NCBI RefSeq assembly: GCF_030646845.1
Contig: NZ_JAUSLE010000047.1
Coordinates: 1 to 64,000, forward strand
Direction of reading: 5' to 3'
DNA length: 64,000 bases
DNA from: Rhodoferax sp.
GTDB lineage: Bacteria > Pseudomonadota > Gammaproteobacteria > Burkholderiales > Burkholderiaceae_C
The notes below the pieces were generated by a model, which did no database searches, was not told the DNA's origin, and worked only from the letters and a program-made list of their open reading frames with translations. Both the position numbers and the translations under genes were made by a program. This document shows, in pieces, positions 43,075 to 51,726 of this stretch. The first letter of the stretch is position 1, and the number at the start of each line of letters is the position of its first letter.

Positions 43075-44709
43075 TTAACCAATGATTTTGGTTGCCGTCG
43101 CGTCCAGTTTGGGCGGTGTGGCAAAGGTGTGGAACGGCGCTGGCGAGGGCACTTCCCACTCCAGCCCTTCGGCACCGGCGCCATCAGCGTCGTTCCAGGG
43201 GCGCTGGGGCGCCTTCTTGCCCTTACCACGCATTGCAGGCACCACAATGAACAGGAAGAAATAGACCTGCGCAAAGCCGAAGAAGAAGGCACCGACCGAA
43301 GCCACCGCGTTGAAATCAGCGAACTGCATCGGGTAATCGGCATAGCGGCGTGGCATGCCGGCCAAGCCCAGGAAGTGCATCGGGAAGAAGGTCACGTTGA
43401 ACGCGATCATTGACCACCAGAAGTGGATCTTGCCGCGGGTTTCGCTGTACATCACACCGGTCCACTTGGGCGCCCAGTAGTAGAAACCCGAAAACATGGC
43501 GAACAGGGAACCAGCGACCAGCACGTAGTGGAAGTGAGCCACGATGTAGTAGGTGTCCTGCAGCTGGATATCGATCGGCGCCATGGCGGGAATCAGCCCG
43601 GTAAAGCCGCCGATGGTGAACACAAAGATGAACCCGACGGCAAACAGCATGGGCGTCTCAAAAGTCATCGAGCCCTGCCACATGGTGGCGATCCAGTTGA
43701 AGATCTTCACGGCAGTCGGCACCGCGATCAGCATCGTGGCGTACATGAAGAACAGCTGACCGGTGACCGGCATGCCGGTCGTGAACATGTGGTGAGCCCA
43801 TACGATGAAGCTGAGAATCGCAATCGAGGAAGTTGCGTACACCATGGAGGCGTAGCCAAACAGTTTCTTGCGCGCAAACGCGGGTACCACCTGGCTGATG
43901 ATGCCGAAGGCCGGCAAGATCATGATGTACACCTCGGGGTGACCAAAGAACCAGAAGATGTGCTGGAACATGACTGGATCGCCGCCACCGGCGGGGTTGA
44001 AGAAGCTGGTGCCAAAGTGGCGATCCGTCAGCGTCATGGTGATGGCACCGGCCAGCACCGGCATCACGGCGATCAGCAGGTAAGCGGTGATCAACCAGGT
44101 CCAGCAGAACATGGGCATCTTCATCAGCGTCATGCCAGGCGCGCGCATGTTCAGGATGGTCACGATGATGTTGATCGAGCCCATGATGGAACTCGCGCCC
44201 ATGATGTGCAGCGCGAAAATACCGGCATCCATGCTGGGGCCCATTTGCAGGGTCAGCGGCGCATAGAACGTCCAGCCGGCAGCGGGCGCGCCACCGGGCA
44301 TGAAGAACGAGCCGGCCACCATCAGGCCGGCCGGAATCAACAGCCAGAAGCTGAAGTTGTTCATGCGCGCAAAAGCCATGTCAGCAGCGCCAATTTGCAG
44401 CGGAATCATCCAGTTCGCAAAACCAACGAAAGCCGGCATGATGGCGCCGAACACCATGATCACGCCGTGCATGGTGGTGAGCTGGTTGAACAGCTCGGGA
44501 TTGACCAGCTGGAGGCCGGGCTGGAACAGCTCGGCACGAATCAGCAACGCCAGTACCCCGCCAAGCATCAGCATGGTGAAGCTGAACAACAGATACAAGG
44601 TACCAATGTCCTTGTGGTTGGTCGCAAACACCCAGCGGCGCCAGCCGGTGGGCGCATGATCGTGATGATCGTCGTGGGCGTGATCGTGGTGGTCTAGAAC
44701 AGCACTCAT
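43075..44709 (-). CDS. ctaD: Cytochrome c oxidase subunit I (aa3 type)
   Basis: 544 residues with twelve TM helices. The heme-copper site is complete: GHPEVYIMILPAFGIISQ with the cross-linked His-Tyr pair, WAHHMFTTG for the CuB histidines, and HFHYVLVAGSLFAMFSG for the heme a/a3 ligands. Catalyses O2 reduction coupled to proton pumping. The N-terminus is His/Asp rich (DHHDHAHDDHHDHA). Lies 41 bp after ctaC. Confidence 0.98.
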   Translation of the reverse strand: MSAVLDHHDHAHDDHHDHAPTGWRRWVFATNHKDIGTLYLLFSFTMLMLGGVLALLIRAELFQPGLQLVNPELFNQLTTMHGVIMVFGAIMPAFVGFANWMIPLQIGAADMAFARMNNFSFWLLIPAGLMVAGSFFMPGGAPAAGWTFYAPLTLQMGPSMDAGIFALHIMGASSIMGSINIIVTILNMRAPGMTLMKMPMFCWTWLITAYLLIAVMPVLAGAITMTLTDRHFGTSFFNPAGGGDPVMFQHIFWFFGHPEVYIMILPAFGIISQVVPAFARKKLFGYASMVYATSSIAILSFIVWAHHMFTTGMPVTGQLFFMYATMLIAVPTAVKIFNWIATMWQGSMTFETPMLFAVGFIFVFTIGGFTGLIPAMAPIDIQLQDTYYIVAHFHYVLVAGSLFAMFSGFYYWAPKWTGVMYSETRGKIHFWWSMIAFNVTFFPMHFLGLAGMPRRYADYPMQFADFNAVASVGAFFFGFAQVYFFLFIVVPAMRGKGKKAPQRPWNDADGAGAEGLEWEVPSPAPFHTFATPPKLDATATKIIG

Positions 44710-44750
44710 TCTGATTTCTTTCTCAATACTTGTATTCGTGGCACGGCTGC

Positions 44751-45938
44751 TTACTTGCGTGCAGCGGTGATGTCGGCCGGCTGAACCAGTTGACCCGTCT
44801 TGTTGGACCAGCTGTTCTTGGTGAAGGTGATGACAGCCGCAATATCAGTGTCGCTCAGCTGCTTCCAGGCCGGCATACCAAGATTTTCGCGGCCGTTGAG
44901 CATCACCGCAATCTGGCTTCCCTTGTCGGCATCCAGCACAACGGCAGACCCATCGAGCGGCTTGATCGGACCAGCACCCTTGCCGTTGGCCTGGTGGCAG
45001 GCGGCACAGTTGGCAGCATATACTTTTTCGCCGCGCTTGGTGATGTCTTCTGCGGTCCAGACCTTGGTCGGATCATCGGCTTTGGCAGCCATTTTCTTCT
45101 TCTCACCCGCCACCCACTGCGAGTAGTCCGCGGCAGAGACGACCTTCACGTGGATCGGCATGTAGGCATGCTCCTTGCCACACAGCTCGGCGCACTGACC
45201 GTAGTAATCGCCAATCTTTTCGGCACGAAACCAGGTATCGCGCACAAAGCCGGGAATGGCATCCTGCTTGACGCCGAAGGACGGCACCATCCAGGCATGG
45301 ATCACGTCAGTCGCGGTGGTAATGATGCGGACTTTCTGGTTGACGGGCACCACCAGCGCGTTATCAACTTTCAGCAGGTAGTCGTTGACTACTTCGCCGG
45401 CCTTCGGACCGCCGTTGTCGGACATGGCACGCTGCGTGCTGTCCAGCGATGCAATGAAACCAATGCCCTCGCCTTCACCCTTGAGGTAGTCATACCCCCA
45501 CTTCCATTGCATGCCGGTCGCCTTGATGGTGAGGTCGGCATTGGTCGTGTCCTTCATCGCCACCACCACTTTGGTAGCCGGCAGCGCCATCAGAATCACG
45601 ATGATGAAAGGCACCACCGTCCAGATGATTTCCACAGTGACCGATTCATGAAAGTTGGCCGCCTTGTGTCCGACCGACTTGCGGTGCTTCCAGATCGAAT
45701 AGAACATCACCGCGAACACGGCGACAAAGATGACCGAGCACAGAATCAGCATGAACCAATGCAACCAGGCCTGTTCCTCGGCAATTTTGGTGACTGGCGG
45801 ATGCAAATTCAGCTGATTGACAGCCGGTCCGCCAGGCAAATCGCTGACTGCATGTGCCGCTGTGAAAGCCACGGTGCCGGCCCAAGCACTTGCGGCCAGC
45901 AGCACGCCGGCCAATTTATTGAAAATGCTCTTCATCAT
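44751..45938 (-). CDS. ctaC: Cytochrome c oxidase subunit II with fused cytochrome c domain
   Basis: About 395 residues. Signal peptide, two TM helices (about 65-85 and 110-130), the CuA domain with CAELCGKEHAYMPIHV, and a C-terminal c-type heme domain with CAACHQANGKGAG; this is a caa3-like subunit II. It takes electrons from cytochrome c. ATG 45938 is chosen; a GTG two codons upstream (45944) is an alternative. First structural gene of the oxidase, after the DUF2244 gene. Confidence 0.96.
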   Translation of the reverse strand: MMKSIFNKLAGVLLAASAWAGTVAFTAAHAVSDLPGGPAVNQLNLHPPVTKIAEEQAWLHWFMLILCSVIFVAVFAVMFYSIWKHRKSVGHKAANFHESVTVEIIWTVVPFIIVILMALPATKVVVAMKDTTNADLTIKATGMQWKWGYDYLKGEGEGIGFIASLDSTQRAMSDNGGPKAGEVVNDYLLKVDNALVVPVNQKVRIITTATDVIHAWMVPSFGVKQDAIPGFVRDTWFRAEKIGDYYGQCAELCGKEHAYMPIHVKVVSAADYSQWVAGEKKKMAAKADDPTKVWTAEDITKRGEKVYAANCAACHQANGKGAGPIKPLDGSAVVLDADKGSQIAVMLNGRENLGMPAWKQLSDTDIAAVITFTKNSWSNKTGQLVQPADITAARK

Positions 45939-45995
45939 GTTCACTTTTTCATTGCCTCAAATTAACCAAATCTGACCCGACAACCGGGCGTACCT

Positions 45996-46463
45996 TCACG
46001 CACCCCGCAGTGCCATCCGAATCTCTTTTGCAAGCACCGGACGCAATTCCGGCCTGACAAAACGGCCCACATCGATGGAGCGCCCCTGTCCCGACACCTC
46101 TATCAGCGACCGGTCGCCCAATCTCGGCTCCACACGAACCCATTCACGACGGAACTCGGCACGCTCCAGCCTGCCGGCGTTTTCAAATTCCACTACGAGA
46201 CGCCCGTCCTGCAGGTAAATTCGCTCACCGTCCGTGGCATGCCGGGCGTAGAGCAGAAAAGCGGCACCAACCGCCAGCAATTCAGCCCAGGCAAACCAAA
46301 GAACCAGCACCGCGCCCTGAAACCAGAACACCGCGCCAATGCCTAGCGACACAACGCACAGCGAGAGGTAAAACCAGCCCAACTGAGTCGGCGTCAGCGC
46401 ACAGTTACGTCGCAAGAACCACTGAATGGTCTTGCCTTGCACCGTTGCGAAGCGAAATACCAT
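45996..46463 (-). CDS. DUF2244 membrane protein
   Basis: 155 residues with two TM helices (about 28-48 and 52-72) and a C-terminal beta-rich domain (WVRVEPRLGDRSLIEVSGQG). DUF2244 proteins head cox operons in many alpha- and beta-proteobacteria. ATG 46463 chosen; GTG at 46472 is possible. Lies 57 bp upstream of ctaC and is probably the first gene of the cox transcript. Function unknown. Confidence 0.82.
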   Translation of the reverse strand: MVFRFATVQGKTIQWFLRRNCALTPTQLGWFYLSLCVVSLGIGAVFWFQGAVLVLWFAWAELLAVGAAFLLYARHATDGERIYLQDGRLVVEFENAGRLERAEFRREWVRVEPRLGDRSLIEVSGQGRSIDVGRFVRPELRPVLAKEIRMALRGA

Positions 46464-46615
46464 GTTTGTCACACGTTATACCTGCTGAACACCATTCCGA
46501 ACAAGCGTCGGACGCAAGAGAAAGGGAGACTTCCGTCAATCTATCTGCCGGGCATTGTAGCCGACGCTTTTGACTGCTTCTTCAATGTCAAGCCCTTTTC
46601 TCAAGGATCTTTGGA

Positions 46616-47488
46616 TTACCTTTTGCGCTGGTTCAAGGTTTCACGCATTTCGGCCAGAGAAAGTACGGTTTCGGGGCGAATGGGGAGGCGGGGCCGGGGC
46701 TTGAAGGCGTGACCGTATATAACCTCGAAGGTCAGTCGCAGGGGTGCCCCCTCAAGCGCCTGATGCAACTGCCCGTGCCACTGCCGTCCGCGCATGGCGG
46801 GGAAACGTTGCGAATTCAGGTTGCGCCCCAGACCGCGCAATTCTTCCAGCAGCCGCTGCGGCGTCTCGAATGTCAGCGTGATGCGTTCCATGTCCATCAC
46901 GGGCTCGGCGAAGCCGGTGGCGACCAGCATGTCGCCCCAATCATGCATGTCGGTGAACTCGTGCGAGGGGGCCGGCCAGCCCAATGATTGATAGAGCCCG
47001 CGCAATTCCTGCAAGGTGTCCGGCCCCAGGCAGGAGAACATCACAAATCCATCGACCGCCAGGGCCCGATGCCACTGGGCAATCAAGCCCTGAGGATCGG
47101 CCGCCATGTGCAGCGCCATGTTGGCCCACAGCATTTGAACGGCGCCATCGGTCGGCGCTTCAAGCCGGGGTGCCGTGCCCGTCCATCGGGACGGCTGCCA
47201 CCACGGTGACGCCATTCTTTTTTCGGCGTAGGCGATCCTGGCTTTGTCCGCCTCCACCACAAAACACCCGGCATCCGGATAGCGACGGTTCAGCAGGGCA
47301 TGCGCCTGAAGACCGCCGCGCACAGGCTCCCAGTGCGCCCAGTTTTCGGGTTTGAGCTTGATCCATTCGAGCCGCTCTTCCATCCGCCGGGCCACCTCCT
47401 CGTGCAGCCACGGGGACGGACCGGCGGGCATGTGCTGCCAGCGCCGGACAGCCTGGGGATCAATGGTGGGGGGGCGCTGGGTGGTCAT
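46616..47488 (-). CDS. BioC-like SAM-dependent methyltransferase
   Basis: 290 residues. The N-terminus RRWQHMPAGPSPWLHEEVARRMEERLEWIKL and later MLWANMALHMAADPQGLIAQWHRALAVDGFVMFSCLG resemble BioC, the malonyl-ACP O-methyltransferase that begins pimelate synthesis for biotin. The SAM-binding glycine loop is degenerate compared with classical BioC, so assignment to the family is firmer than the activity. No other bio genes are nearby. Divergent from comF, with 35 bp between starts. Confidence 0.75.
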   Translation of the reverse strand: MTTQRPPTIDPQAVRRWQHMPAGPSPWLHEEVARRMEERLEWIKLKPENWAHWEPVRGGLQAHALLNRRYPDAGCFVVEADKARIAYAEKRMASPWWQPSRWTGTAPRLEAPTDGAVQMLWANMALHMAADPQGLIAQWHRALAVDGFVMFSCLGPDTLQELRGLYQSLGWPAPSHEFTDMHDWGDMLVATGFAEPVMDMERITLTFETPQRLLEELRGLGRNLNSQRFPAMRGRQWHGQLHQALEGAPLRLTFEVIYGHAFKPRPRLPIRPETVLSLAEMRETLNQRKR

Positions 47489-47523
47489 GATGCGTAGTGG
47501 GATCGCAAGAGTATATTGATCTG

Positions 47524-48219
47524 ATGTTTCCTGGATTGTTCAATGGGATGTTCGAGGCCTTGCCCAGCCAGTGCCTGGTGTGCCATGCGTGGCCGGCGCA
47601 GCCGCTTTGCGAGGACTGTGTGAATCGTTTCGCCCAGCCGCAGCCGCGCTGTCAGACTTGTGCGCTGCCGGTGCCGATGGGTGTCAGGCAATGCGGCATG
47701 TGCGTCAAGTCACCGCCCCCGCTCGACACCTGTCTGGCGGCAGTGTCCTACGCGTATCCCTGGTCTGACCTGATCGTTGGCTTCAAATTCCAGAAGCAGC
47801 CAGGCCGCGCGCGCGCCTTTTCCCTGCTGTTGCGCAGCACCCCGTGGGTGGAGCCCGCACTCGACGCCGCCGATGCAGTGGTGCCCATGCCGCTGTCAGG
47901 TTTGCGCCTGCGGTCGCGCGGCTTTAACCAGGCTCTGATGCTGGCCAGGCAACTCGCGCCTGACAAGACCGACAGCCGTCTCCTGCTTCGCATCAAGGAC
48001 ACGCCACCCCAGAGTTCTCTCAAGCGCGCAGAGAGGCTGGGCAGCGTGAAGGATGCGTTTGCCGTGGATCCCTTGCTGCTCAATCGCACCAAGGGAGCAC
48101 GGCTGGTGCTGGTTGACGATGTCATGACCAGCGGCGCCTCGCTCTTTTCCGCCGCGCGGGCGCTGCGGGCGGCGGGCGCGGCACACATCACCGGTGTCGT
48201 GATTGCGCGCACAGAGTAA
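47524..48219 (+). CDS. ComF family phosphoribosyltransferase-like protein
   Basis: 231 residues. N-terminal zinc-finger cysteines (CLVCHAWPAQPLCEDC, then CQTCALP...CGMC) and a C-terminal PRTase domain with ARLVLVDDVMTSGASLFSA match ComF, a cytosolic protein needed for DNA uptake in competent bacteria and widely conserved in non-competent ones. Start at ATG 47524; an upstream GTG at 47497 is possible. Confidence 0.9.
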   Translation: MFPGLFNGMFEALPSQCLVCHAWPAQPLCEDCVNRFAQPQPRCQTCALPVPMGVRQCGMCVKSPPPLDTCLAAVSYAYPWSDLIVGFKFQKQPGRARAFSLLLRSTPWVEPALDAADAVVPMPLSGLRLRSRGFNQALMLARQLAPDKTDSRLLLRIKDTPPQSSLKRAERLGSVKDAFAVDPLLLNRTKGARLVLVDDVMTSGASLFSAARALRAAGAAHITGVVIARTE

Positions 48220-48228
48220 ACCACGCCC

Positions 48229-48394
48229 CCACGCTTGTCGCTACGCGTACTACGCTGCCCGCCGAGGGTGGCCGTGCCATGCTTGGGGCGGCCCGGCGCT
48301 GCGGCAGCCCCCATGCTTGTCGCTGCGCGCACCACGCTGCTGCCCCCCGAGGAGGTCGTTCCTTGCTTGGGGCGGCCCGGCGCGGCGGCAGCCT
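48229..48394 (+). repeat. Tandem direct repeat, two copies of about 83 bp
   Basis: Copy A 48229-48310 and copy B 48311-48394 share blocks such as CGCTTGTCGCT, CGCTGCCC and GCTTGGGGCGGCCCGGCG, ending GCGGCAGCC. They lie directly head to tail between comF and trmL. This GC-rich sequence looks like a second dispersed repeat class of Comamonadaceae genomes (recognition from memory). Confidence 0.8.
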
Positions 48395-48433
48395 GCACGC
48401 TCTGACAATCGACACGGGGGACAATACGGCCCT

Positions 48434-48904
48434 ATGTTTCATATTGTCCTGGTCGAACCCGAAATCCCGCCCAACACGGGCAACATCATCCGTCTGGCGG
48501 CCAACACCGGCTGCACACTGCACCTGATTGAGCCGCTCGGATTTTCGATGGACGACAAGCACATGCGCCGCGCCGGGCTGGACTACCACGAGTACGCCGA
48601 ACTCAAACGCCATGCCAGCTGGCAGGCATTCCTGGATGCCGAGCACCCGGCACCTGAGCGCATGTTCGCCCTGACCACCCGCGCTACCCGGCGTGTGCAC
48701 GACGTCCAGTTTGCGCCCGGCGACTGGCTGGTATTCGGTTCTGAAACACGGGGATTGTCGGAGTCGGTGCGGCAGTCGTTTGCACCCGCACAATGCCTGA
48801 AACTGCCCATGATTGAAGGCCAGCGCAGCCTGAATCTGTCCAACGCCGTTGCCGTCACGGTCTTTGAAGCGTGGCGGCAAAACGCGTTTGGATCACGCGG
48901 CTAG
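48434..48904 (+). CDS. trmL: tRNA (cytidine/uridine-34 2'-O)-methyltransferase TrmL
   Basis: 156 residues, the TrmL size. SPOUT knot motifs are clear: VEPEIPPNTGNIIRLAANTG at the N-terminus, then FGSETRGL, and LPMIEGQRSLNLSNAVAV at the C-terminus. It methylates the wobble ribose of tRNA-Leu. Its last codons overlap the convergent LysR gene by 12 bp. Confidence 0.94.
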   Translation: MFHIVLVEPEIPPNTGNIIRLAANTGCTLHLIEPLGFSMDDKHMRRAGLDYHEYAELKRHASWQAFLDAEHPAPERMFALTTRATRRVHDVQFAPGDWLVFGSETRGLSESVRQSFAPAQCLKLPMIEGQRSLNLSNAVAVTVFEAWRQNAFGSRG

Positions 48905-49822
48905 CGCACGCTGCACCGGCGCTGCCGACACCTCATTCAGGAACGCAAGAAAAGCCCGCGTACGGGCCGGTATCAGCTTGCGTGACGGGACGGCAGCATA
49001 GACCGTCAAGCGGCCAAACAGCCAATCGGGCAGCAGATGCACCAGCTCACCGCTGGCCAGATGCGGAGCCACCAGCAAACGGGACAGAACGGCAATGCCG
49101 GCACCATCCAGCGCAGCGCGGTACAACACATCGAAGCTGACCGACTGCACAGCTACCGGCATCTCCACCTCCACCGGCTCACCCGCGCCTTGCACTGGGC
49201 GCAGGCGCAGACGCCGGCTGCTGGCACCACCGGCCTGCTGCCAGGGGAACTTGAGGTAGTCATGATGCTCCAGATCCTGCGGCTTGAGCGGGGTGCCGGC
49301 GCGCTTGAGATAGGCCGGCGAGGCGCACACAATCCATTCGGTGCTGGCCAACGGCCTTGCCACGACACTGGCGTCGTAGCCCTCGTCCACCGCCATGAGG
49401 GTGACATCGAACTCATCCACCCGCGACTGGGGGAATGGATCAATCGCGATCTCCAGCACCACCTTGGGGTAGCGTTCGCGCCATTTGGCAATCTGGGGCG
49501 CGAAAAAATAGGTCGCCAGCACGGGAGAAGCCAGCACACGAACCGTGCCCTGCAGATCCTGCGTACTGCAACCCACTGCCGCTTCGGCATCGTCGATCTC
49601 ATGCAGGATGCCACGCACCCGCAGCAAATAGCTCTCACCGGCGTCGGTTAGCGCCAGCTTGCGCGTTGTACGGTGCATGAGCCGGGCTCCCAGATGCTGC
49701 TCCAGATCACCAAACAAGCGGGTGACGGCAGCCGGCGACATGTCCATCGCACGGGCGGCGGCCGCAAAGCCGCCTTCGTCGACCACGCGTTGAAACACCC
49801 GCATTGACAATAAACGGTCCAT
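48893..49822 (-). CDS. LysR-family transcriptional regulator
   Basis: 309 residues. N-terminal winged helix MDRLLSMRVFQRVVDEGGFA and AAARAMDMSPAAVTRLFGDLE, followed by the LysR effector domain (GTVRVLASPVLATYFFAPQI). Resembles the DmlR/AaeR-like group of single-domain regulators. Start at 49822 (MDRLL) preferred over a Met three residues upstream. The next gene on the other side of the 214-bp AT-rich gap is the DUF4148 gene, its possible target. Confidence 0.9.
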   Translation of the reverse strand: MDRLLSMRVFQRVVDEGGFAAAARAMDMSPAAVTRLFGDLEQHLGARLMHRTTRKLALTDAGESYLLRVRGILHEIDDAEAAVGCSTQDLQGTVRVLASPVLATYFFAPQIAKWRERYPKVVLEIAIDPFPQSRVDEFDVTLMAVDEGYDASVVARPLASTEWIVCASPAYLKRAGTPLKPQDLEHHDYLKFPWQQAGGASSRRLRLRPVQGAGEPVEVEMPVAVQSVSFDVLYRAALDGAGIAVLSRLLVAPHLASGELVHLLPDWLFGRLTVYAAVPSRKLIPARTRAFLAFLNEVSAAPVQRALAA

Positions 49823-50036
49823 AAAATGCAACGAAGAGTACTAATTTTTTGAATTATTGCAAATTAAGCAATGATGAATTACTGACCAAGGGGTTTTTAA
49901 TTCGCATCAACAGGCCTAAAGTTCATCCCATCGATGAGCCGAAACCAAATAGACGACTCACCGAGGCTGGACAAGACGGGACACGATGAATCCCGGCCTG
50001 CCCGGAAATGTCCGACAACTTTTGAAAGAAACCATC

Positions 50037-50419
50037 ATGAAAACCAAATTTGCAGCAACCGCATTGATTCTCGCTTCCGGCCTGATCGCCAGCACCAGCT
50101 TCGCAGCCGCGACGCTGGCGCACTGACCCGCGAGCAAGTTCGCGCTGACTACCTTCAAGCCCGTGCGGAGGGCAGCCTGCCCCCCATCGGCGAAGGACAG
50201 GTGGTCAACGCCAAGTCAGCGCCCAGCACAATGACACGCGAGGCCGTCATGGCCGAGTATTTGTCCGCCAAAAAGGCAGGTGCATTACTCCCCATCGGCG
50301 AGGGCCAGATGGTTCAGCTTGAGTCGGCACCCAGCACGCTGACACGCGAAGCCGTCAAGACCGAGTATCAGGCCGCCAAAAAGGCCGGGAACTTGCCCCA
50401 GATCGGCGAACACGCATAA
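50037..50419 (+). pseudogene. DUF4148 exported protein, frameshifted
   Basis: An ATG at 50037 begins a signal peptide (MKTKFAATALILASGLIAST) that runs into a TGA at 50124 after 29 codons. In another frame the sequence continues from about 50109 with a complete DUF4148 region of three repeats (LTREQVRADYLQARAEGSLP, MTREAVMAEYLSAKKAGALL, LTREAVKTEYQAAKKAGNLP, each near IGEG) to 50419. One missing base near 50105-50112 (CGCAGCCGCGACG) explains the break. Either a recent pseudogene or a sequencing error. DUF4148 proteins are small periplasmic proteins of Burkholderiales of unknown role. Confidence 0.8.
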
Positions 50420-50496
50420 CGCGCCGCACGAATTCCACGTGCCCAAGCCGAGGTGACGTTGGCGGCCAGCCGCGGTCTTCTTGTCACTTCCCGGTA

Positions 50497-50523
50497 ATCC
50501 CGCCCTCGTGGCGGGATTTTTTT
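50497..50523 (+). terminator. Rho-independent terminator after DUF4148 gene
   Basis: ATCCCGCC, loop CTCGT, GGCGGGAT, then seven T residues: an 8-bp stem with a strong T-tract on the plus strand. Confidence 0.9.
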
Positions 50524-50540
50524 GTCTGAACGATCTGCTG

Positions 50541-50996
50541 CTATGGGTAATGCCGCGCCAGTGACTCGGCCACACACACCGGCTTGGCCGAGCCTTCCCG
50601 CTCCACGGCAACCTCCCAGGTCATTTGCGCGCCGCCGTTGTCGATGGGCTCACTCTTGAGAAGCTTCATGCGGGCGCGCAGGCGGCTGCCCACCGGTACC
50701 GGCGCCATGAAGCGCACCTTGTTCAAGCCGTAATTGACGCCCATGCGGGTCTCCACGACTGTCATGGAAGACTCAAAAAACTTCGGAAGGAGCGACAGCG
50801 TCAGAAAGCCGTGTGCGATCGGGCCACCAAATGGCCCGGTCTTGGCTTTTTCAACGTCCACGTGAATCCACTGGTGGTCACCGGTGGCTTGCGCAAACTG
50901 GTTCACCTGCTCTTGCGTGATGGTGATCCAGTCGCTCACAGTGACTTCCTGGCCGGCCAAGGCTGACAGTTCGGAGAGGGTTTGAAATATCTTCAT
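50541..50996 (-). CDS. MaoC-family hot-dog dehydratase
   Basis: 151 residues. The (R)-specific enoyl-CoA hydratase motif is present as FAQATGDHQWIHVD with the catalytic Asp/His, followed by GPFGGPIAHGFLTLSLLP. It hydrates enoyl-CoA thioesters, for example in fatty acid or polyhydroxyalkanoate metabolism. Lies downstream of the ParA gene on the same strand with 71 bp between. Confidence 0.9.
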   Translation of the reverse strand: MKIFQTLSELSALAGQEVTVSDWITITQEQVNQFAQATGDHQWIHVDVEKAKTGPFGGPIAHGFLTLSLLPKFFESSMTVVETRMGVNYGLNKVRFMAPVPVGSRLRARMKLLKSEPIDNGGAQMTWEVAVEREGSAKPVCVAESLARHYP

Positions 50997-51067
50997 GCCG
51001 CCACTGTAGCGATATGGGCGCGGGTCACTTGTCCGATGAGCGACAAGATGACTGTGAGGCGATGCCC

Positions 51068-51685
51068 TCAGGCGTCCAGCCACTCGCAGACGGCCTGCCA
51101 CTGCGCCAGGTCTTTTTCCACCCGGCCGGGTGCCACATCAAACAGGGTCAGGCCACGGGCCGCCAGATGAATGTAGTTTTGCGTGTCGCGCAGGTAGCCC
51201 AACACCGGCAAGCCCAGGGTATCGACAAACTCATGCAGTTTGTCCGCGGCGATGGTGCGCGCATCCACCCGCATGCCCACCAGGCCAATCTGCAGTTTGT
51301 CGTGGTGCTTGTTCTGCAACAGCTGATCCAGAAACGCCCGGGTGGCAAAAATATCAAACACGCTGGGCTGCAGCGGCACGATGACCTTGTCGGCCATCTT
51401 CATCACATCACTGAAGCGCCAGCCGTGCAGGCCCGCTGGCGTGTCCAGCACCACATGGGTGGTGCCTCTGGGCGGTTTGGCGATCACGTCGGCGCTGACT
51501 TCCCAGGTGGTGATGGGTCGTGCGGCCGGCGGGCGCAGCCCGAGCCACAGGCGTGAGGACTGCTGGCGATCGGCATCGCCCAGCATCACGGCATGCCCTT
51601 GTGCCGCAAAATAGCCCGCAATGTTGGTGGCCAGCGTGGACTTGCCCACACCGCCTTTGGGATTGGCAACCACGACCACTGGCAT
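51068..51685 (-). CDS. ParA-family ATPase (orphan)
   Basis: 205 residues with a deviant Walker A (VANPKGGVGKSTLATNIAGY), Walker A' DADRQQSS and Walker B VVLDTPAG. The small size and lack of an N-terminal helix-turn-helix or adjacent parB point to an orphan ParA/MinD-like positioning ATPase, such as those placing protein clusters on the nucleoid. Divergent from the KefF-like gene, 41 bp between starts. Confidence 0.9.
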   Translation of the reverse strand: MPVVVVANPKGGVGKSTLATNIAGYFAAQGHAVMLGDADRQQSSRLWLGLRPPAARPITTWEVSADVIAKPPRGTTHVVLDTPAGLHGWRFSDVMKMADKVIVPLQPSVFDIFATRAFLDQLLQNKHHDKLQIGLVGMRVDARTIAADKLHEFVDTLGLPVLGYLRDTQNYIHLAARGLTLFDVAPGRVEKDLAQWQAVCEWLDA

Positions 51686-51726
51686 GAAGTGCTCCTGTGA
51701 ATTGAACTTTGCGCTATGTTAGCGGT

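Noticed and set aside
43423..44697. 424-codon plus-strand frame opposite ctaD
   Set aside because: Shadow of the cytochrome oxidase subunit I gene, His/Arg-rich and without any fold-like pattern.
44730..45965. 411-codon plus-strand frame opposite ctaC
   Set aside because: Shadow of ctaC; the minus-strand protein has complete CuA and heme c motifs.
46464..46615. Sigma-70 promoter for the cox genes
   Set aside because: A TTGACA and a TACAAT are present on the minus strand but 26 bp apart, too far for a normal promoter.
48229..48394. Tandem repeat as a CRISPR array
   Set aside because: Only two units, no spacers of uniform length and no cas genes; the units are adjacent and diverged.
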